From the NCBI GenBank assembly GCA_030916575.1, contig JAUPWJ010000031.1:1-19846 (forward strand): a stretch of DNA of 19,846 nt, read 5' to 3'. The notes below the pieces were generated by a model. It was given only the letters and a program-made list of their open reading frames with translations, had not been told where the DNA came from and did not search any database. A program made the position numbers and the translations under genes. This DNA is from Patescibacteria group bacterium. GTDB lineage: Bacteria; Patescibacteriota; Minisyncoccia; Phycocordibacterales; UBA9973. This document shows, in pieces, positions 14,557-19,846 of the stretch. The number at the start of each line of letters is the position of its first letter. Position 1 is the stretch's first letter.

Positions 14557-17533
14557 ATATCTCCGCCATTTGGCAATACTCACAAACAGCGTTTGATTTG
14601 CCGTAAGATTTAAAGTTACATGGGCGTGTTGTCCAGTCCCCTGTTTTTAGCATTTGATCATAATCAACAATATCTTTAATGAGTAAATTTATTTTCTCTT
14701 CATCAATATATGTGCGGTAAAACATATCAGAATCTTTTGTAGCTTCTACAAATTCTAATACAGATTCCTTTACTTCTTTTTTCCATTTAGAATTATGACT
14801 AAGTAAATACGAATACATAGCGAGCTGGCGCATGTAGTCGCTCATTCTGCCTTCTTCGTCTAATTTCTCTATGTCACTACTCTTTCGCCCAGAACCTGTT
14901 TTAAAATCAGTCACCTTTACGACATTTTCGTCCAAGATTTCAATCAAGTCTATTTTTCCGTAAATATTCAAATGTGGGATATGGTCGTCGTGGACCGATA
15001 TTGATTCTTCATTTTTATGATTTTTATTTATATTTCCTAATCTTTTTTCTACCCAATTCCCCACTATTTTCAAAGCATCATTTTTAAATTTTTCTTCTAA
15101 TTTTGGATTTTGAATTTTAGATTTTATTACTTCACCTTTTACTATTTCCTCTATTTTCTTCTCATCCACTTTCCCTTCTTGTTTTAGTATTTTATCTATA
15201 GAGCCGTGCACGATATTTCCAAATTCTAAACTCTCCGCTTTGGGTTCAGGTAATTGTAATAAATTTCTAAAATACCATTTCCAAGGACATTCAAAGAAAT
15301 TATTTAAAAGTGATACAGACACTTTCCTATCTTCATAATCTTTTGCAACCAATTTAATTAATTCTTTTAAATCTATACTTTCTTTTTCTGAGTCTCCCTT
15401 CCCCACATATGATTTCGGATTATCAGCCAAGATTTTTTGTTCAGTTTCTAATGCATTTTGTTTTTCAAAATGCTCGTCTAAATTCGCCACGATTTGTGCC
15501 AATTCCAAACTCGCTCCAGTATGAGAATACTTTGGATAAGAAATGGTACAAAATCTTTTTGCTCGAGTTATAGCCACATATAATTGGCGTTTATATACTT
15601 CTTCGTCCAATTTCTCCGTCTTTTCTTTTATACTCTCTGGTAATGTAAAGCCTCCGTGCCTTCCAGAAGATAATGACCGTTCATCTAGGTGTGCAATCCA
15701 AACATAATCAAATTCTAGACCCTTAGAACCATGCAAGGTCATTATCTTTATCCCTTCATCTTTAGAAAATGTGGCTATAGGAATCTGCTCACCATATTCT
15801 TCTATTCTTTTTAGAAATACAAGGAAATCCAATAAAGAAGTTTTAGGATTTTTCTCTATTTGAGAAAGTATTAGGTGTAGCATCGTGCGCACTACTTCTA
15901 TTCTCTCCACCAATTCTTCATGCTCTTTTGTGTGTTTCAGTAATAAATCAGAACCGATTTTCTGCACAAAAGAATACAAGCCCATAGTATTGTGTTCTTC
16001 TAGCCAAGTTTTAAGCTGTGTTATCCAATCCCCGACTTCGTCTTTCTCTTTAAATAAAGTTCCAGCCAGTTTAGGCTCTATCACATCTAATAATGAAAAT
16101 TCCCTAACACTGCGATTTTGCAAAAACTTATGAGCCACTATGGGTGGAATTCCTGACAATTCATCAAAGAAAGATTGAGCAATGCCCACGCCGTCAGAAG
16201 GGTAAGCTAATATATTTAACACTCGTATAAATGCTTGAGCATCTTTAGAATCAAAAAAGTCTAAGGACTCACCGCTGGAAACTTTTAATCCCAAATCTTT
16301 AAGGATGGTGATGGCACTCCTGACTTGTTTATTTTTGGGTACCAATAATGCGACTTCATTCAAATCAATTGGGTCTTTTTTACTATTAGATAATTCTTTT
16401 ATTTGGAGTCCGAAAGCAATTATTTCGTCTCGTGGATACTCTGCCTCAACTAAATGCAATTTATGATTTTCAGGGTGATTACTTTTTAATTTGGCTGACA
16501 CAATAGAACTTTGAAGTAAACTATGAGAAGAATCTAATATACTTTGAGTGGAACGATAATTCTCTACAAGAGTGACCAGTTTCGCTTTACCAAAGGCATG
16601 TTTAAAATTCTCAAAATATTCAAGCGATGCTCCTCCGAAGCCATAGATGAGTTGCCTATCATCTCCCACTACGAAAATATTCGGCTTTTCAACTTGACCC
16701 CAAACAGCTTTTAAAAATTCATTTTGAATACCAGAAGAGTCTTGATGCTCATCTACTAATATATATAAATAATTTTCTTTAATTTCACTTTTTGCAGTTT
16801 CTGATTCTTCAACTATTTCAATTAAAAGCTCCAAAACATCATCATAATCAAATAATCCTTTTTCTTTTTTCTTATCTTCGTAAATTTGATAAAAACGCAC
16901 CGCTTCAATAGTACGATGTAGTCCAGCAATTTTTTGCTCCACTTCTTTTTTTAATTCTCCCTTGCGGGCACCCCGAGAAGAAATACTCTCTGGATCACTT
17001 TCTAGAGATTTTATTTCACTTAATATTTCTTTTTCTAGTACAACAGCAGTGACGCGTTCTCTTTTCAAAGTAGAAATTAAACTTTTCAAATCACGAAAAT
17101 ATTTTGAAGTATTGCCCCTAGGCCTAATGTATTGCCAATCATTATTTTCTAAAATCTCATCACAAAGTGCTATAGAGTCCTGCTCATCTAAAATTCTCGG
17201 TTCTTCATCTAGGCCCAAAACTCGATAATACTTAATAATTAAATCCATACCAAAACTATGAAAAGTGGCCACATGGACTTTTCCGGCTTCAATACCGATA
17301 TATTTACGCAAGCGCTCACGCATAGCTTTTACACCAGCATTAGTAAAAGTAAGCGACAAAATACCATCTGCTTGCGTATCAGTTTTTTTTAAAATATTTC
17401 CAATACGTAGCGCTAAAATCTGAGTCTTCCCTGTCCCCGGACCTGCCACAACCATAACTGGGCCATCAATAGAGTCCACAGCCTCTTTTTGCTCTTTGTT
17501 TAATTTCTTATATTCTTCTTCAAAAATTGGCAT
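14549..17533 (-). CDS. UvrD-like SF1 helicase fused to AddB/Cas4-like Fe-S PD-(D/E)XK nuclease
   Basis: A 994-residue DNA repair enzyme. The helicase half has the Q motif (LNKEQKEAV, 11-19), Walker A AGPGTGKT (30-37), motif Ia LTFTNAGVKAMRER, Walker B VDEHQD (260-265; DEFQD is usual), motif III VVGDDRQLIYGFGGA (288-302), motif IV VENYRST, motif V MTLHGSKGLEFDYVW (598-612) and motif VI YVAITRAKR (652-660). From about residue 735 there is a nuclease domain: GNIVHG (H776), YGKIDL (D862) and VTDFKTG (D876, K878) are the PD-(D/E)XK residues. Cysteines C749, C972, C984 and C987 match the AddB/Cas4-type 4Fe-4S site that staples the domain. Helicase and nuclease on one chain suggest end resection in recombination like AddAB or RecBCD, perhaps as a compact substitute. 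It lies 4 bp after the DUF475 gene. Confidence 0.93.
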   Translation of the reverse strand: MPIFEEEYKKLNKEQKEAVDSIDGPVMVVAGPGTGKTQILALRIGNILKKTDTQADGILSLTFTNAGVKAMRERLRKYIGIEAGKVHVATFHSFGMDLIIKYYRVLGLDEEPRILDEQDSIALCDEILENNDWQYIRPRGNTSKYFRDLKSLISTLKRERVTAVVLEKEILSEIKSLESDPESISSRGARKGELKKEVEQKIAGLHRTIEAVRFYQIYEDKKKEKGLFDYDDVLELLIEIVEESETAKSEIKENYLYILVDEHQDSSGIQNEFLKAVWGQVEKPNIFVVGDDRQLIYGFGGASLEYFENFKHAFGKAKLVTLVENYRSTQSILDSSHSLLQSSIVSAKLKSNHPENHKLHLVEAEYPRDEIIAFGLQIKELSNSKKDPIDLNEVALLVPKNKQVRSAITILKDLGLKVSSGESLDFFDSKDAQAFIRVLNILAYPSDGVGIAQSFFDELSGIPPIVAHKFLQNRSVREFSLLDVIEPKLAGTLFKEKDEVGDWITQLKTWLEEHNTMGLYSFVQKIGSDLLLKHTKEHEELVERIEVVRTMLHLILSQIEKNPKTSLLDFLVFLKRIEEYGEQIPIATFSKDEGIKIMTLHGSKGLEFDYVWIAHLDERSLSSGRHGGFTLPESIKEKTEKLDEEVYKRQLYVAITRAKRFCTISYPKYSHTGASLELAQIVANLDEHFEKQNALETEQKILADNPKSYVGKGDSEKESIDLKELIKLVAKDYEDRKVSVSLLNNFFECPWKWYFRNLLQLPEPKAESLEFGNIVHGSIDKILKQEGKVDEKKIEEIVKGEVIKSKIQNPKLEEKFKNDALKIVGNWVEKRLGNINKNHKNEESISVHDDHIPHLNIYGKIDLIEILDENVVKVTDFKTGSGRKSSDIEKLDEEGRMSDYMRQLAMYSYLLSHNSKWKKEVKESVLEFVEATKDSDMFYRTYIDEEKINLLIKDIVDYDQMLKTGDWTTRPCNFKSYGKSNAVCEYCQMAEIYK

Positions 17534-17537
17534 TATT

Positions 17538-18449
17538 TTATGCTAACTTTAATTCTAATTTAGATTTCCAGAAGAAATAACCGATAATTATAAAAGTAGA
17601 AAGTGGAGACACATATTCAGGTATATGAGCACCGAAACTATGCATTACCATAACCACACCTAAAACTAAGATAGAATACATGGCACCATTTTTCAAATAT
17701 GCATATTTTTTAATACGTTCAATATTGCGTAATGTTAACTCTCGAACTAGAAGAGCCCCGAAACCGTTTCCAATAAGAATAAGCGGTACTGAAAGTGTGA
17801 AAGCAAAAGCACCGAGAACTCCATCTATAGAGAAAGTTGTATCAATAATTTCCAAGAAAAAAAGTTTGGATAAGTCAGACTGTGCAGACCCAAGTAATTT
17901 TTTCTCTTGTTCTTCAGCATTTTGTTTAAATCCGTGAGTTATGAAAAATAAAGATGAGCCAACTATTGCTCCGAAACCCATCAAAGTACTTTCCTGTAAA
18001 GCAAACCAAGAAATAATAGCTAATAATATAGAAACCATAGCGTAAAACCAAACACCCTTCTTCATAAAATATTTCTCTGCGCGAGGTAGTCCTAAATTTT
18101 TGTCTTCCAAAAAAAGCCAATGTAAAAATAAAAACAAAAGAAACACTCCACCAGCAACGAGAAGTATCGGAGCAGACTTTTGTATGGATTCTTGAACAAG
18201 TGGGTCAGAACTCCATGCTGCAGAGAGAACTTGTCCGATTGATAAACTAGAATTAAATGCCCAGATTATAGCAAAAGGCAAAACTCCACGCACTAAGAAG
18301 ACGGCAATAAACATACCCCAAGTCAAAAACCAACGTCTTGCACGCTGACTCATCGTCCCTAGGACTTCGGCATTGATTATGGCATTATCCACAGACGAAA
18401 CTGCCTCAAATAAGATCAAACCTAATACTGTGAAAATTGCTGCTAACAT
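17538..18449 (-). CDS. DUF475 / TerC-superfamily integral membrane protein
   Basis: A 303-residue polytopic membrane protein with about eight to nine hydrophobic segments. SSVDNAIINAEVL (18-30) at the end of the first helix and LEIIDTTFSIDGVLGAFAF (199-217) in the middle are the paired acidic motifs of the TerC/DUF475 group (D21, N22, E200, D203, D209). In TerC-like proteins such buried acidic residues are linked to divalent-metal (notably Mn) export or tellurite resistance; for DUF475 the substrate is unproven. The N-terminus has no cleavable signal. The gene lies 15 bp after truB and 4 bp before the helicase-nuclease gene, so it is part of that operon, without an obvious functional link. 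CAAGG abuts the ATG, too close to act as a normal Shine-Dalgarno. Confidence 0.88.
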   Translation of the reverse strand: MLAAIFTVLGLILFEAVSSVDNAIINAEVLGTMSQRARRWFLTWGMFIAVFLVRGVLPFAIIWAFNSSLSIGQVLSAAWSSDPLVQESIQKSAPILLVAGGVFLLFLFLHWLFLEDKNLGLPRAEKYFMKKGVWFYAMVSILLAIISWFALQESTLMGFGAIVGSSLFFITHGFKQNAEEQEKKLLGSAQSDLSKLFFLEIIDTTFSIDGVLGAFAFTLSVPLILIGNGFGALLVRELTLRNIERIKKYAYLKNGAMYSILVLGVVMVMHSFGAHIPEYVSPLSTFIIIGYFFWKSKLELKLA

Positions 18450-18464
18450 CCTTGTATTTTATAC

Positions 18465-19211
18465 CTATTTCCTCCATTTGCCAACTTTAGTACGAACTAT
18501 AGTTAAAGCTAGAGTTGGAATACCAATTTTTTCACCTAAATCATTTGAGATACTACGTACATATGTACCCGAACCACATTTAATTTTAAAAGAAGCTGTG
18601 TAAAAGTTATTGTCTTTATTTTTTAAATTCTTCTGCCAGATTTTGATAATTTCTTTTTGACGAAAATCTCCACTAACTTTTGAAACTCTTCTCTCAATAC
18701 CTTCCAAAAGTTTTTTACTTGTTATTTTTTTTATTTTTAAAAATTTTAGACTTTTTACTTCCACTTGATGCTCTGGGACTTCTACTTCCTCACCTCCTCT
18801 TGCGTACTCAAATAATTGCTTACCGGCTACAGTCTTTGAAGAATACAATGGATAGCTCTGCACAAACTTTCCTTTAAAATACTTCAAGTTATTTTTTATA
18901 CTTTTCTCTAACTCTTTTTGCACTAGGTCTTGCCTGGTGCATTTTACTATTTTACCTAAAATGTCATATGTATCTGTGGAGAGACCGAAAAGAACTTCAA
19001 ATTCATATTCTTTATCTAGTTTCAAATACTTTTCTTTATTTTTACATTCCTCACCTGCCAAAATTACCAATACACCAGACGCCATAGGGTCAAGTCTACC
19101 CGCATAAGTAATCTTTACGTCTTTATACTCTTTATGTCGAATACGAAAAGACTCCAAAGATAATAATGGAGTCTCTCCTTCTTTTTTGTTTAGTACTATA
19201 ACTTTCTTCAA
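18465..19211 (-). CDS. truB: tRNA pseudouridine-55 synthase TruB, divergent
   Basis: Makes pseudouridine 55 in the T-loop of tRNAs. The 248-residue protein has the catalytic motif YAGRLDPMASGVLVI (36-50) with D41 as the catalytic aspartate. EYEFEVLFGLSTDTYDILG (68-86) and a C-terminal KCGSGTYVRSISNDLGEKIG (the CSxGTYIRSLxxDLG motif) also fit. The usual N-terminal KPxGxTS motif is degenerate (LNKKEGETPLLSLESF), and GHxGxLDPxATG has become YAGRLDPMASG. The PUA-type tail is missing or very short. The start codon is TTG at 19211. No ATG or GTG lies in frame between the upstream stop at 19230 and this point, so TTG is the best start. It follows the lysine-rich protein gene after 18 bp and precedes the DUF475 gene. 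Confidence 0.9.
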   Translation of the reverse strand: MKKVIVLNKKEGETPLLSLESFRIRHKEYKDVKITYAGRLDPMASGVLVILAGEECKNKEKYLKLDKEYEFEVLFGLSTDTYDILGKIVKCTRQDLVQKELEKSIKNNLKYFKGKFVQSYPLYSSKTVAGKQLFEYARGGEEVEVPEHQVEVKSLKFLKIKKITSKKLLEGIERRVSKVSGDFRQKEIIKIWQKNLKNKDNNFYTASFKIKCGSGTYVRSISNDLGEKIGIPTLALTIVRTKVGKWRK

Positions 19212-19229
19212 AGTATAAATTTTATAGCT

Positions 19230-19634
19230 TTACTTTTTAGCTGTTTTCTTGACCGCCTTTTTAGTAACTCTTGTAGCTTTCTTCTTTGTTGCCGTTACTA
19301 CCTTCCCAGGCGCCTTAGAGATAGTTTTCCAATGTTTCTTTAAATCTTTAACAACTTCACCTACTTCCTCTACACTCAAACCTTTAGCTTTCATGTATTT
19401 AGAACTTATCTCATCCACTACTTTGTTATAGATAGGCTCAGTTACATGTTTCATTTTCTTGAATTTAGCTGCCGCTTCTTTCTTCATTTTTTCTGACCAG
19501 TCTCCTACTTTCTTTCTATTTTTCTTTCCATCTGGCCCTAATAATAAGTAAGCAGCCACACTAAGTGCTGCCACTCCCGCTCCCAATGCAACCTTACCCC
19601 CTACATTATTTTGTTTTTTCATTTTTTTAATCAT
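19230..19634 (-). CDS. Membrane-anchored lysine-rich protein with histone H1-like tail
   Basis: A 134-residue protein with no firm family. After a short basic start (MIKKMKKQNN) comes one Gly/Ala-rich hydrophobic segment, GGKVALGAGVAALSVAAYLL (12-31), resembling the anchor of YtxH-type proteins. A charged, mostly helical region (35-105) follows, and the C-terminal 30 residues are repeats of Lys, Ala and Thr (TKKKATRVTKKAVKKTAKK), like the tails of histone H1 and bacterial H1-like proteins. The tail could bind DNA or RNA and the helix could tether it to the membrane; this is inference. Translation may start at ATG 19634 or at ATG 19622 (MKKQNN); neither has a clear Shine-Dalgarno. It is the first gene of the truB, DUF475, helicase-nuclease operon. 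Confidence 0.75.
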   Translation of the reverse strand: MIKKMKKQNNVGGKVALGAGVAALSVAAYLLLGPDGKKNRKKVGDWSEKMKKEAAAKFKKMKHVTEPIYNKVVDEISSKYMKAKGLSVEEVGEVVKDLKKHWKTISKAPGKVVTATKKKATRVTKKAVKKTAKK

Positions 19635-19846
19635 ACTTTTTTATTAAACTTATAATAATCACATATATACTGACGTATATGCCTACTTTTTATTACTCTT
19701 TCTCTCCTTTTTCTTTTTCCCAAAAATAAATTTATAAACTGCACTATCTAAAACATCTGAAAAAACAACACAGACCAGCTCGGATGAATAGTTTACTCCA
19801 TATTAAAGTATCCTAGAAAAAACACGAAAGTTCTGCAAAGATTCTC
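19635..19846. other. No supported gene; AT-rich region at the right edge
   Basis: On the minus strand, 19683-19802 is open for 39 codons after a stop but has no ATG, GTG or TTG. Its C-terminal end is lysine-rich (GKKKKERKSNKK). A second frame is open from the edge to a stop at 19793-19795 and could be the last 17 codons of a gene outside the window. I see no clean promoter for the lysine-rich protein here. TATTAT at 19652-19657 (minus) is a weak -10 candidate. Confidence 0.3.

Overview
The window looks like a chromosomal piece of a Candidate Phyla Radiation (Patescibacteria, probably Parcubacteria/Paceibacteria-type) bacterium. The case rests on four points. The DNA is AT-rich with tightly packed genes. 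Several core proteins are domain-reduced: ThrS has no TGS domain, PheS no N-terminal coiled coil, and PheT no EMAP-like tRNA-binding domain. The L32 and TruB sequences are of a divergent type. Almost no Shine-Dalgarno motifs precede the starts, most of which sit in an A/T-rich context such as TTTATG. The standard code fits all genes. The genus cannot be named from the sequence alone.

Layout, left to right. Positions 1-3335 (minus): rpmF, a nusB-Nudix fusion, rnc and the first part of smc, an information-processing operon that keeps the classic rpmF...rnc-smc order without the lipid-synthesis genes found between them elsewhere. Positions 3417-5615 (plus): thrS and a small three-helix membrane protein, divergent from rpmF across an 81-bp promoter region. 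Positions 5595-8143 (minus): gyrB followed by a small CPBP-type membrane protease whose 3' end overlaps the membrane-protein gene. Positions 8286-9365 (minus): a divergent relative of archaeal-type (type II) GAPDH with its own promoter and terminator. Positions 9447-13099 (minus): a histidine-rich small protein, pheS, a Tat-signal protein resembling phosphodiester glycosidases, and pheT. Positions 13142-14170 (minus): trhO, a tRNA U34 hydroxylase.

Positions 14171-14548 hold no protein gene but are not empty. On the plus strand a good sigma70-type promoter overlaps a 22-bp palindrome. It is followed by about 290 bases of strongly structured sequence that end in a near-ideal intrinsic terminator. 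I read this as an independently transcribed, probably regulated, structured non-coding RNA that I cannot assign to tmRNA, RNase P, SRP or 6S RNA. It is the best candidate here for something undescribed.

Positions 14549-19634 (minus) form a second tight operon: a membrane-anchored protein with a lysine/alanine-rich histone H1-like tail, truB (TTG start), a DUF475/TerC-like membrane protein, and a large UvrD-like helicase fused to an AddB-like Fe-S PD-(D/E)XK nuclease. Positions 19635-19846 contain no gene I can support.

Most of the window is housekeeping: translation (two aminoacyl-tRNA synthetases, L32, tRNA modification), RNA processing, DNA topology, chromosome segregation and DNA repair. 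The accessory interest lies in the ncRNA, the NusB-Nudix fusion, the GAPDH-like enzyme, the Tat protein inserted between pheS and pheT, and the histidine-rich protein.
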